From the NCBI GenBank assembly GCA_937870795.1, contig CALMWS010000039.1, positions 1-46,329 of the forward strand: 46,329 nt of DNA. The letters run 5' to 3'. Source of the stretch: an uncultured Bacteroidota bacterium. Its GTDB lineage: Bacteria > Bacteroidota > Bacteroidia > Chitinophagales > Saprospiraceae. How positions within the stretch are numbered: the stretch's first letter is position 1; every line of letters starts with the position of its first letter. This document shows, piece after piece, positions 6,643-15,136 of the stretch. The notes beneath the pieces are model-generated. The model saw nothing but the letters and a program-made list of their open reading frames with translations. It was not told where the DNA came from and made no database searches. The position numbers and the translations under genes were made by a program.

Positions 6643-9600
6643 ATGAAGCACATTATTAGCAACTCCTTTCTTTGGCTGGCCTCTTTGGCGCTTACCTTGT
6701 TTTTTCGCCTCCCTTCCACCGCCCAAAACTGCAATTTTACCATCACCGTGCCAGACGACATTACCCTCTGCAACGAAGGATTTGTAAATCTCAACGGACA
6801 GATCACAGGGGATTATCTTACTTTTCACTGGAATGGCAGCAATGGCTACTACAATGACCAAAGCCTCAACCCCAATGTGTGGGTCACTGAAACAACAACT
6901 TTTACATTGGCAGCGGGCTATAATTCTACGACCAACCTGATCAACAATGGCGATTTTGAGGATGGGGCAACGGGCTTCACCACTCAATATGCGCTGACTT
7001 TTCCGGGCTATACCTGTCCCAACGGCAACCAGGTATGGGGATTGCTGGGCTGTGAGGGTACTTATTTTGTAGGGCCAAGTTCCTCAGCTGTGCATACCAA
7101 TTTTGCCAATTGTACACCCCACGGTGGTAGTAATATGATGATGCTCAACGGTGCTTCTTCGCTGCAGGAACTGTGGTGCCAGACCATTGCTGTAATGCCC
7201 AATACAGACTATGTATTCCAGGCATTTGCAACATCCATCGAAAGCAGCAGTCCCGCCATCCTTCAATTTGCCATTGATGGAACCCTGCTGGGCTCGCCGT
7301 TTGCGCTTTCTGCCACTACCTGCAACTGGCAGGAATTTTATGAAATTTGGAACTCAGGGTCCAATACCAGCATAGAAATTTGTATTACCAATCAGAATAC
7401 TGCGGGTGGAGGCAACGATTTTGCACTAGATGACATCTTTTTTGGGCCTATTTGTAAAGATTCGATGGACTTTACGGTCTATGTATCTGAAATGCAAGTA
7501 GAGCCGCCTTCGGATGGTTTCATCGATTGTACCACTCCAGCGACACAGCTGGAAGTAACAGCTTTGCCAACAGGTAATAACTATGTATATGAATGGCAAA
7601 CTACCAACGGCAATATTACTTCTGATCCCTTTGCTTCGGTCATTGAGGTAGATGAAGCTGGACTGTATCAGGTAACTGTAACCGATGAATTGGGTTGCTC
7701 ATTAAGTAATTTCGCTTATGTAGATGCCTTCCTCGATGAACCGGTACTTGATATTTCGGGTGATGATGAAATTTCATGCGCTGAACCTTCCGCAATCCTG
7801 GAGGCAGGAGCCAATGAGGCGGTTGATGAATTTGTATGGACCCTACCCGATGGCAGCATGGCGACCGGTATTGAAATTACCACCACACAGGAAGGATGGC
7901 ACTATGTGGAAGCCCAAAACAGCAATGGTTGTACGGGACTTGACTCTTTCTATGTTTCTTACCTCAATACTCAATTTGTATATGACGTACAGTCATCAGG
8001 ACCGCTGAGTTGCTCCGATTCATTGACAACGCTGCACATCAACAGCAACAGCCTTTACGATAGCATTGCATGGTCAGGGCCCGGCATAGTGAATGTCTCG
8101 GCAGATCAAACAACGGCGCAGGTAAATGTAGCTGGTACCTACCAATTTACTTTTTACTACGGAGAAAGTTGTCATTATTCCGATGCAACAACCGTAGCGG
8201 CGATTGCTCCCAACTTTCAATACAGCCTTCTTTCACCAGATACGCTGGATTGTCATACACTTCAGGTCGCGCTTTCATCAACATCATCAAATGGAAATTC
8301 CGTAACATGGAGTTTTAATGGTCAAATATTGCCAGGAGCCTTGGCGGATACAGTAGGTATTTACACCGCCACCATCCGGGATGCAAAGGGCTGTATAAAA
8401 CAAGATAGTGTAATTGTAGCCGGAAATTATACCTTGCCCAACGCGACGGTAACTGTGGATACCATCGACTGTATTACCAATTCGGGTTCCTTTCACATTG
8501 ACACTACCAGTGCTGAGACCTGGCTTTGGCACGGACCCGGTGGCCAGAAACAAGATGAAATCTTGACCAACTTCTCAACAGATGGCAACTATACCCTGGT
8601 GTTGGAAGGAATAAATGGATGCAGAGATAGCCTCCTTTATAACCTGCCATCAGACATAAACTTTCCATCCATTGAATTTATTACCCAAGGCATCACATGT
8701 GCAAATCCTGAAGGCAAAATCGACATCCAAAGCAACCTACCCGCCAACATCCGGTGGCAAAGATGGGATGGGCTTACCGGCACAGGTAATCAGATTGCCT
8801 CGCAGGTAGCTGGTAATTACACAATCTGGGCTACTACTCCCCAGGGCTGTGAAGCGCAGGCAGAGGTTGTGTTGCCCATTGATACCCTTGCACCAGTTGT
8901 TTTTGCTTTTGTAAGCGACACACTCAACTGCATTCGTAATTTTTGCAACCCGACAGTATCAGCATCCGCCCACCAACACTTCTTATGGCAAGGTCCTGCT
9001 GTACTTGACTCTACCCTGCTACCCGCCTTTGGAGCCGGTGGCATTTACACGCTAACCATAACGAGTGCCAATGGTTGTAAAAAGAGCACCCAGGTGGTGG
9101 TTCCCACCGATTACGAAAAACCTAATGCGAGCATTCAATTTTCTGATCTCAGTTGCCTGCAGCCGGTAACCGAACTTATCATCAACGAAGATGCGGCTTA
9201 TCTGTACCAGCTTACCTATCAAAATATTACCCAAACCATTGGCCACAACCACAACCTCTCTGAGCCTGGCGGCTATATTCTCCACGTAATCGCCAACAAT
9301 GGCTGTGATACCAACCTGGTATTTGATGTAAAAGGACACTTTGAAAAACCGGATATTGATATCCGAAATATTCACCTCGATTGTTATCATCCCAAAGAAA
9401 TGGTAAGCAATCAGGCCATTAACTCCAACTTTGTTAATTATGAGTGGAAGCTGGCCAATGGCATTATAACCACCCCTATTGTTGAGGTATCTGAAGCCGG
9501 CACCATAGAGCTAACGCTCACCAATGAATGGGGATGCATCTCTGCAGACACAGCACAGGTTACGGTCGACTTCACCCCACCCTCCATCCTGCTGAGTCCG

Positions 9601-10587
9601 GAACGAACCATCTTATGCAGTAAATCCGATCTCGACATCCTTGTAACAAATGTGATGGATGGCTATCAATACGGTTGGAGAGACAGTGTAGGAACCATCG
9701 TATCGTCGCAGTCGGCTATTAAAGTAACAAAACCCGGTACTCTGGACTTACTTGTCATTAACACCATCAATGGCTGCAAAGAAAGTGTGGAGTTAACTGT
9801 ACACCATCAAGGTAAACCCGAAGAAATTAATTTTGAAGTAGAGCAGGCCATTTGTTTTGGTGACAAGGCAAGTCTTGTGGTAAATGACATCAGTGGAGGA
9901 CAGTCCCCCTATGTTATTCAATGCAATGAAAATTCACTTATAACCGGTAAAGATCATGTATTAGAAGCAGGCAACTACTTGCTTTCTGTAGTCGATAAAA
10001 ACGGATGTAAAACGGATACCCAGTTGGTAGTAGATGCGGTATATCCTTTTAAAGTTTATGCAGGCGAGGATACAGTTATCCAATTGTTCAGCACTTACCA
10101 GCTGGAGGCAAGTTATCAATTAAATGGCAACACCATCGATCAATTGGTGTGGCACGCCGATCCCAGCTTAAGTTGCACAGCATGCGAGTCGCCTCTTGCC
10201 AGTCCCCAGGGCCAAACCTCTTACATTGTTGAGCTTACCAATCAGAATGGCTGTGTGGATCGCGACACGGTTACCATTCGAGTGCGGTTTGACAAGGGAG
10301 TCAGCTATCCCAACATCATAAGGTTTGATCAGGGTAGCAATCATCGTTTTACGCTATACAATAAATACGCTTCCATTGATAAGATCAACTTCTTACGCGT
10401 CTACGACCGATGGGGCAACCTGGTCTTTGTAAGAGAGCAATTCCCCGACAGCCAACCCGATCTCGGCTGGGATGGCAGTTTCAATGGCAGGCCACTGGTT
10501 CCGGGGGTCTATGTATGGGTGGCAGAAATTACCTATAAAGACGGCAGTGAAGAAGCCCTCAGGGGGGATGTTACTGTAGTTCGGTAG
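6643..10587 (+). CDS. Large T9SS surface protein with CHU_C-type C-terminal sorting domain
   Basis: The product has 1314 aa. A signal peptide (about 1-27, ending STAQ) is followed by an Ig-like stretch and a jellyroll-like segment (about 105-270: NLINNGDFEDG to FALDDIFFGPIC) of the kind found in carbohydrate-binding modules. Many Ig/PKD-like repeats of roughly 85-95 residues follow, each with a DTxxC or ISC-type start and a GxYxxxVTxxxGC end. The last ~85 residues (YDRWGNLVF, GWDGSFNGRPLVPGVYVW, GDVTVVR) are the gliding-motility-associated CHU_C domain that routes proteins through the type IX secretion system. It is expected on the cell surface or released, possibly binding glycans or acting in adhesion; the ligand is unknown. 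The ATG at 6643 directly precedes the signal peptide. Confidence 0.85.
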   Translation: MKHIISNSFLWLASLALTLFFRLPSTAQNCNFTITVPDDITLCNEGFVNLNGQITGDYLTFHWNGSNGYYNDQSLNPNVWVTETTTFTLAAGYNSTTNLINNGDFEDGATGFTTQYALTFPGYTCPNGNQVWGLLGCEGTYFVGPSSSAVHTNFANCTPHGGSNMMMLNGASSLQELWCQTIAVMPNTDYVFQAFATSIESSSPAILQFAIDGTLLGSPFALSATTCNWQEFYEIWNSGSNTSIEICITNQNTAGGGNDFALDDIFFGPICKDSMDFTVYVSEMQVEPPSDGFIDCTTPATQLEVTALPTGNNYVYEWQTTNGNITSDPFASVIEVDEAGLYQVTVTDELGCSLSNFAYVDAFLDEPVLDISGDDEISCAEPSAILEAGANEAVDEFVWTLPDGSMATGIEITTTQEGWHYVEAQNSNGCTGLDSFYVSYLNTQFVYDVQSSGPLSCSDSLTTLHINSNSLYDSIAWSGPGIVNVSADQTTAQVNVAGTYQFTFYYGESCHYSDATTVAAIAPNFQYSLLSPDTLDCHTLQVALSSTSSNGNSVTWSFNGQILPGALADTVGIYTATIRDAKGCIKQDSVIVAGNYTLPNATVTVDTIDCITNSGSFHIDTTSAETWLWHGPGGQKQDEILTNFSTDGNYTLVLEGINGCRDSLLYNLPSDINFPSIEFITQGITCANPEGKIDIQSNLPANIRWQRWDGLTGTGNQIASQVAGNYTIWATTPQGCEAQAEVVLPIDTLAPVVFAFVSDTLNCIRNFCNPTVSASAHQHFLWQGPAVLDSTLLPAFGAGGIYTLTITSANGCKKSTQVVVPTDYEKPNASIQFSDLSCLQPVTELIINEDAAYLYQLTYQNITQTIGHNHNLSEPGGYILHVIANNGCDTNLVFDVKGHFEKPDIDIRNIHLDCYHPKEMVSNQAINSNFVNYEWKLANGIITTPIVEVSEAGTIELTLTNEWGCISADTAQVTVDFTPPSILLSPERTILCSKSDLDILVTNVMDGYQYGWRDSVGTIVSSQSAIKVTKPGTLDLLVINTINGCKESVELTVHHQGKPEEINFEVEQAICFGDKASLVVNDISGGQSPYVIQCNENSLITGKDHVLEAGNYLLSVVDKNGCKTDTQLVVDAVYPFKVYAGEDTVIQLFSTYQLEASYQLNGNTIDQLVWHADPSLSCTACESPLASPQGQTSYIVELTNQNGCVDRDTVTIRVRFDKGVSYPNIIRFDQGSNHRFTLYNKYASIDKINFLRVYDRWGNLVFVREQFPDSQPDLGWDGSFNGRPLVPGVYVWVAEITYKDGSEEALRGDVTVVR

Positions 10588-10599
10588 ACCGGATTACCG

Positions 10600-11125
10600 C
10601 TGACGGCTGTCCGGCAACCGCCGTCCGGCAACCGCTGTCCGACGACCGCTGTCCGACGACCGCTGTCCGACGACCGCTGTCCGACGACCGCTGTCCGGCC
10701 TGTCTAACTGGCGTTAGCCAGGTAGATGTCCGTTAGCCGTGAGCTATCATCGGTTATCCGTTGTCCGTGAGCCGCCTGTCTAACTGGCGTTAGCCAGGTA
10801 GATGAGCGGTTGGCCGTGAGCCGTCATCGGTTGGCCGTGAGCCGTCATCGGTTGGCCGTGAGCCGTCATCGGTTGTCCGTGAGCCGCCTGTCTAACTGGC
10901 GTTAGCCAGGTAGATGAGCGGTTGGCCGTGAGCCGTCATCGGTTGTCCGTGAGCCGCCTGTCTAACTGGCGTTAGCCAGGTAGATGAGCGGTTGTCCGTG
11001 AGCCGTCATCGGTTGTCCGTGAGCCGTCATCGGTTGTCCGTGAGCCGCCCCCTACACCGCTAGTGCGGCGTAGGGACAAGCCTGTCTAACTGGCGTTAGC
11101 CAGGTAGATGAGCGGTTGGCCGTAA
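10600..11125. repeat. GC-rich tandem-repeat and hairpin tract
   Basis: This tract holds (i) several copies of a 14-bp unit CCGCTGTCCGACGA (10610-10697), (ii) many copies of a 21-bp unit built on GGCCGTGAGCCGTCATCGG, and (iii) five copies of a hairpin block with CTGGC-GTTA-GCCAG inside CTGTCTAA...GGTAGATG (starts near 10699, 10775, 10887, 10957 and 11081). A separate palindrome CCCTAC-CCGC-loop-GCGG-GTAGGG lies near 11050-11075. Base composition is clearly richer in G and C than the flanks. I see no gene. It follows the 6643 gene directly and could affect its mRNA end. Confidence 0.85.
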
Positions 11126-11644
11126 GCAGTTAAAAACACGTATAAATACGTATAGCGGGCTAAGGGTAGTAATTTAAATTTGCCACATCTTTTCAGACAG
11201 AAAGTCTCAGAAAAGAACACTTACACCTAAAGCACTTTTTGTTTGTGAAGCCGGAAATGCCTGTTTTTTTTTTGAATCTTCAACAAGTGAGCACGACGTT
11301 TGTAGTCATGTAAACTTGTGAAAATGAATGGTTCTTCCCAAAAAGTTTTCCTGTAAAAATGGCGTTTCCGGCCTAACTCTTAAGTAAAAGGTAAACATAG
11401 ATCTTGTCAAGACCCCATAGACGAGACTGAAAATAGCCGAATCCGGCGTATATAAAATCTGACAATAGAAAGGAGGCAGCATTGCTGGGCATGTATTCAT
11501 GCTTTTGAGAGCTTACTCAGTTGTGCAAGACCCTAATGCATTATACATTATCAAAAAATGTCATCTGTTATCAGAATTATTGTATTTTTATGCCTTCCCA
11601 GGCACGTTATTTGAATTTTATCAAACTTAAAATACTATTTTATC
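11126..11644. other. Intergenic stretch without a convincing gene
   Basis: Between the GC-rich tract and the lipoprotein gene I see no convincing coding frame. It contains an ACGTATAAATACGT site (listed separately) and a 12-nt inverted pair, GCCGGAAATGCC at 11250 and GGCGTTTCCGGC at 11361, with one mismatch and about 100 nt between the arms. The AT-rich 150 nt before 11645 probably hold the promoter of the sensor operon. Confidence 0.5.
11136..11153. promoter_or_regulatory. Near-palindromic ACGTATAAATACGT site, copy 1
   Basis: ACACGTATAAATACGTAT. The core has 6-bp dyad symmetry (ACGTAT / ATACGT). A second copy in inverted orientation lies at 14197-14214, just behind the NarL-type regulator gene, so the two copies bracket the sensor operon. 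NarL/LuxR-type regulators bind short dyads, so this is a candidate operator; function is inferred. Confidence 0.4.
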
Positions 11645-12046
11645 ATGAAATTTAAGACTATTTTACCCTTATTTGGCATTGTATGCACGATTCTGGCTTG
11701 CAATCCCTCTTCTGATCCCAAGCCTCATGAATCACCGGCACCCAAAGTTACTTTAGACGCCGATACCATCTCTCAAGCACAATTTGATATGTGGACAGCA
11801 GCCTGGGATTCAATGGGATCTAATTATTCTGATACCGCGCTGGTAAAATACTATACCATGCCTGTTGTTGATCTGGCAGCCGTTTTAGGAGAGAGGGCTA
11901 CCGGTGTGCGATTTTATCAGGGCTTGGAAGTGATTGCTCCTGGCCAGTTGAAAGCACACCTGATTGCGGTTGGGCTGGATGAGAGTAAAACCATAATACC
12001 CAAGTATTACGACTATTCAAACCCTTGTCCACCATACTGCCAATAG
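11645..12046 (+). CDS. Small lipoprotein of unknown function
   Basis: The product has 133 aa with a lipoprotein signal peptide (hydrophobic core about 5-18, lipobox ILAC, modified Cys about 19) and a Pro-rich spacer (residues about 22-33). The remainder is soluble, with an FDMWTAAWDSMG segment, MPVVDLAAVLGE, and a C-terminal YDYSNPCPPYCQ containing two cysteines. I do not recognise a family. It should sit on the periplasmic face of a membrane or on the outer membrane. It precedes the seven-TM gene by only 9 nt and may belong to the same operon, for instance as a periplasmic or surface partner of that sensor; this is inference from position. Confidence 0.7.
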   Translation: MKFKTILPLFGIVCTILACNPSSDPKPHESPAPKVTLDADTISQAQFDMWTAAWDSMGSNYSDTALVKYYTMPVVDLAAVLGERATGVRFYQGLEVIAPGQLKAHLIAVGLDESKTIIPKYYDYSNPCPPYCQ

Positions 12047-12055
12047 TTTAAAGGT

Positions 12056-12727
12056 ATGTTGCTAAGCTTTATGCAGGTAGGTCTTTTTGTAGGCAAAATT
12101 TCCATCTTTATTGGCTTGTTGGTATCATTGTTGATCTTGATTGACTTTAAAAAACTGCCTGTATTTTTCAGACTACTGGCCCTGTTTTATATAGGGTCAG
12201 CTTCTATTGATCTTATCAACCACAGCTTTGCAGTATCCGGGCTCAACAATCTTTTGTTTGTTCATTTATTTACCTTCATAGAGTTTTGTACCATGACTTT
12301 GTTTTTCAGAGAGGTAAGTAAGATGCACAATTCGAGGCTAAATTTTGAGCTACTGATCTGGCCGGGCCTAATTTTTATCATTTTAAATACCTTGTTCATC
12401 CAGGGCCTGGATATGTTTAGTTCCTATTCGGCTTCCATGGTGGCGGCAATGGTCATTGTTTTGTCTGTCCGATTTTTGTACCACACCATGGATTCAGAAC
12501 CAAGCCACCAGCTTACTTTATCTAAAAAAGTGATTGGGTTGTTGTTGGTGTATTATTCAATTTCGCTGGTAGTGATAACCTTCTCCAATGAAATGTTGTC
12601 CATTCCCAGAGAGTGGCAAAATGGGGTCTGGTTTATCCGTGGCATTGTATTATTGTTATTTAGGGTAATGATAGGAATCTATTACTGGCAATATTTTAAG
12701 CATTCAAATTTATTGTCCGCAGCATGA
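12056..12727 (+). CDS. Seven-TM inner-membrane protein, candidate sensor partner of the kinase
   Basis: The product has 223 aa with seven hydrophobic segments (about 9-30, 34-57, 63-84, 96-115, 121-142, 155-178, 189-213) and short loops, with no soluble domain. It resembles the membrane-sensing half of Bacteroidota kinases, but here it is a separate protein. Its stop codon overlaps the start of the kinase gene (ATGA at 12724-12727), so the two are translationally coupled. The following kinase has only one N-terminal TM helix and no sensor domain, which supports the idea that this protein supplies the membrane input. The ligand is unknown. I recognise no transporter motif. Confidence 0.7.
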   Translation: MLLSFMQVGLFVGKISIFIGLLVSLLILIDFKKLPVFFRLLALFYIGSASIDLINHSFAVSGLNNLLFVHLFTFIEFCTMTLFFREVSKMHNSRLNFELLIWPGLIFIILNTLFIQGLDMFSSYSASMVAAMVIVLSVRFLYHTMDSEPSHQLTLSKKVIGLLLVYYSISLVVITFSNEMLSIPREWQNGVWFIRGIVLLLFRVMIGIYYWQYFKHSNLLSAA

Positions 12728-13515
12728 AAGATGTCAACCTGATCATTACCATATTAAGCGCCTTGATTTTCATGATGGGTATATCTTTGTTGGTTATATG
12801 GTTTTTCAGCAAAGGACAGAAAAAAATCATGAAAGCCAGGATGCTGCAAAAGGAACAGGAACTCAACTTCCAGAAAGAGTTGCTCGACAATACCATCCGC
12901 ATCCAGGAAGAGGAACGAAATCGAATAGCCTCAGAATTGCATGACGACATCACCTCTCAGCTCAACATCATCCACCTCAATTTGCATGTGCTTAAAAAAG
13001 ATTTGGGAGGGCCAAATCACAACAATCCTGTGTTGGAGCAAATTGAGTCTTCTCTTGCATCGAGTATCGACAGGTCGAGAAAAATGGCGCATGAGCTCAT
13101 GCCACCCCTGCTTCAAAAATTTGGAATCACGTATGTGCTACAGGAATTGGAGAATAGTGTGAATCAATCCATGGCACTTCAAATGCAAGTATCTTCCAGC
13201 CACCTCATTGGCTTCGAAACGGTGCATGACCAATTGCACCTTTATCGCATCATTCAGGAATTGATCAACAATACATTAAAATACGCCAACGCTAAAAACA
13301 TCAAAATATCTTTTAAAAACGAAGGTGACCAGCTCTGCATGAATTACAGCGACGATGGCAGGGGCTTTGTACCTTCTGAAATTAAACCAGGGTCGGGCTT
13401 AAAAAATATCCAAAGCCGATGCCAGTTGCTCAAAGGAAGTTTTGAAATCAACCCAATGCATGAGAAATCCGGATTTCACGCAAAGTTCTTATTCTCAAAA
13501 AATGGAAACAATTAA
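12724..13515 (+). CDS. HisKA_3-type sensor histidine kinase
   Basis: The product has 263 aa: one TM helix (about 5-29), a coiled-coil linker (about 30-60), then the HisKA_3 dimerisation box EEERNRIASELHDDI with the likely phospho-acceptor His73. The ATPase follows, with ELINNTLKYANAKNI (N box), DDGRGF (G1) and GSGLKNIQSRCQLL (G2). This is the NarX/DegS-like class that pairs with NarL-type regulators, and such a regulator gene follows with a 14-nt overlap. It has no sensory domain of its own; the coupled seven-TM protein may provide it. All catalytic blocks are present. Confidence 0.9.
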   Translation: MKDVNLIITILSALIFMMGISLLVIWFFSKGQKKIMKARMLQKEQELNFQKELLDNTIRIQEEERNRIASELHDDITSQLNIIHLNLHVLKKDLGGPNHNNPVLEQIESSLASSIDRSRKMAHELMPPLLQKFGITYVLQELENSVNQSMALQMQVSSSHLIGFETVHDQLHLYRIIQELINNTLKYANAKNIKISFKNEGDQLCMNYSDDGRGFVPSEIKPGSGLKNIQSRCQLLKGSFEINPMHEKSGFHAKFLFSKNGNN

Positions 13516-14167
13516 AATTGGCATCGTAGACGATGAAAAATTATTTATAAAAGGAATGCAAATGATCCTCGAAGCAGAGCAAGATCTAAATGTGTGTTAT
13601 GTTGCTCCCAATGGCAATGTATTTCTTGAAGATGTCAAAGCAGGTCGATGTCAAATTGATGTGGTCTTACTTGATTTGTCAATGCCCGAAGTAGATGGAG
13701 TGGATGCCTTACAAAAATGTGTCGGTCTCAATGCACCTTTCAAAATCATCATCCTCACATCCCATTTCAATGATAGCATGATCATCAAGATGCTGGATGA
13801 AGGTGCTTCCGGCTTCCTGGCCAAAAATGAAGATCCCGTAGTGGTGATTGATACCATTCGTAAAGTCATACAAAAAGGCTTTCATATCAATGATTACATT
13901 CTAAACCTGGTCCGCCACCGCAGGTTAAATAGCAAAAAGAAGGTAATTCAAACTGATCTTTCCCTTCGAGAAATTGAGGTGCTAAAATTGATTTGTGAAG
14001 AATACACCAATAAAGAAATTGCAGATAAACTTTTCATCTCCACCCGCACAGTAGAAGGCCACCGCAAGAGCCTGCTCGAAAAAATTGAATGTAAAAATAC
14101 GGCCGGCTTGGTCATTTATGCCATCGAGCATGGATTGATTGAGGTAAATGTTTTGAGGTTTCGATAA
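13502..14167 (+). CDS. NarL/LuxR-type response regulator
   Basis: The product has 221 aa from the ATG at 13502, chosen because METIKIGIVDDE starts the receiver exactly; an upstream in-frame ATG at 13442 would add 20 residues lying wholly inside the kinase gene. The receiver has acidic pocket D10/D11, phospho-acceptor D58 (VVLLDLSMP), the T of ILTSHF and K of FLAKNE. The output is a LuxR-type HTH (LSLREIEVLKLICEEYTNKEIA, then STRTVEGHRKSLLEKI). It should be phosphorylated by the preceding kinase and bind DNA as a dimer. The dyad sites at 11136 and 14197 are candidate targets. Confidence 0.9.
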   Translation: METIKIGIVDDEKLFIKGMQMILEAEQDLNVCYVAPNGNVFLEDVKAGRCQIDVVLLDLSMPEVDGVDALQKCVGLNAPFKIIILTSHFNDSMIIKMLDEGASGFLAKNEDPVVVIDTIRKVIQKGFHINDYILNLVRHRRLNSKKKVIQTDLSLREIEVLKLICEEYTNKEIADKLFISTRTVEGHRKSLLEKIECKNTAGLVIYAIEHGLIEVNVLRFR

Positions 14168-14196
14168 GAAGCCATAATTCCGCAAAGCAGCAAGCA

Positions 14197-14214
14197 ATAC
14201 GTATAAATACGTGT
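14197..14214. promoter_or_regulatory. Near-palindromic ACGTATAAATACGT site, copy 2
   Basis: ATACGTATAAATACGTGT, the inverted counterpart of the site at 11136-11153; the two agree over 14-16 of 18 positions depending on orientation. It lies 30 nt after the regulator stop codon, followed by T6, and close to a weak ACCCC/GGGGT pairing (14219-14247). It could be an operator or part of a terminator region. The remaining intergenic DNA up to 14454 shows no gene. Confidence 0.35.
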
Positions 14215-14454
14215 TTTTTCACCCCCAAAAACTACGTATCGGGGTCCAAAAATGAAAGAATATCTTTGTAAGCATGTTGGAATGGAAATGCCTCTATTTC
14301 AATTTTAGGCCACCTTATTCTAATACAGGTGCTAACTGTAAGAAGAAGAAAGGCGTGAAATACTATCTGTGTTGCCAAATGCCATGAATTAGTGCCGATG
14401 ACTAAGTCCAAGAGTATAGTCGTTCAATATCCTCAATTCAGCTACCAGTAAAAT

Positions 14455-15132
14455 CTATTGAACACTATCTCCTGTTCTGTTGGCAAGCAGTGAAACCATA
14501 TCTTTGTATTCCAGTATATTTTTTGAAGGCTGCTCCATTTTCAGAGCTGCCACTACCATTGCACTGGCCACAGCTTTTGCATCAATGGGTTTGTATCTGG
14601 ATGGAATTAAAAAAGAAAGTGATTTCATCAATGCCTGTCCGATCCTTTCACCCAGTCGGAATTCATTTCTTTGTCCCAACAACATAGAAGGACGGAAGAT
14701 AGATATAAATGGAATGGAAGTCGATAAAACAGCATCTTCAACCTCGCCTTTGATTTTTAAATAAAAATTGGAAGCCCTGGCATCTGCACCTACCGATGAT
14801 ACCAGTAAAAAATGTTTACAACCCTGGCTTGCTGCATAGGCGGCGGCATTGACGGGAATGTCATAATCCACTTTGCGATAAGCCACCAGATCGCCCTTTA
14901 CTTTTGCCTGGGTAGTGCCAATCGAGCAAAAGACCACATCAACACCCGATAACGCATTTCGAAAGGAGGTTTCGTTTTGAAAATCAACGTGAATCTGACG
15001 CACTTTTTGCGATGAAATATCAAGTTCTTTTCTAACCAAAAGTACAATTTCAGATATAAATCCACTTTTGATCAATGTATCTACAATATGCCCTCCAATT
15101 AAGCCGGAGGCTCCAATAACAGCGGCCTTCAT
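14455..15132 (-). CDS. NAD(P)-binding atypical short-chain dehydrogenase / epimerase-like protein
   Basis: The product has 225 aa from the ATG at 15132, chosen because MKAAVIGASGLIGGHIV starts the Rossmann fold directly; longer frames extend into the upstream peptidase gene. The dinucleotide-binding motif GASGLIGG is at residues 7-14; VFCSIGTTQ, VDYDIPVNAA and LLVSSVGAD follow in the order seen in TIP30/HTATIP2-like atypical SDRs, then YLKIKGEVEDAV (probable YxxxK) and FRPSMLLG. It is cytosolic and probably an oxidoreductase or NADPH-sensing protein; the substrate cannot be read from sequence. It begins 4 nt after the stop of the peptidase gene, so the two form an operon. Confidence 0.8.
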   Translation of the reverse strand: MKAAVIGASGLIGGHIVDTLIKSGFISEIVLLVRKELDISSQKVRQIHVDFQNETSFRNALSGVDVVFCSIGTTQAKVKGDLVAYRKVDYDIPVNAAAYAASQGCKHFLLVSSVGADARASNFYLKIKGEVEDAVLSTSIPFISIFRPSMLLGQRNEFRLGERIGQALMKSLSFLIPSRYKPIDAKAVASAMVVAALKMEQPSKNILEYKDMVSLLANRTGDSVQ

Positions 15133-15136
15133 TTTT

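Noticed and set aside
11306-11500. 64-codon frame on the minus strand
   Set aside because: No recognisable motif, no start context, and an atypical composition; it lies in the upstream region of the sensor operon.
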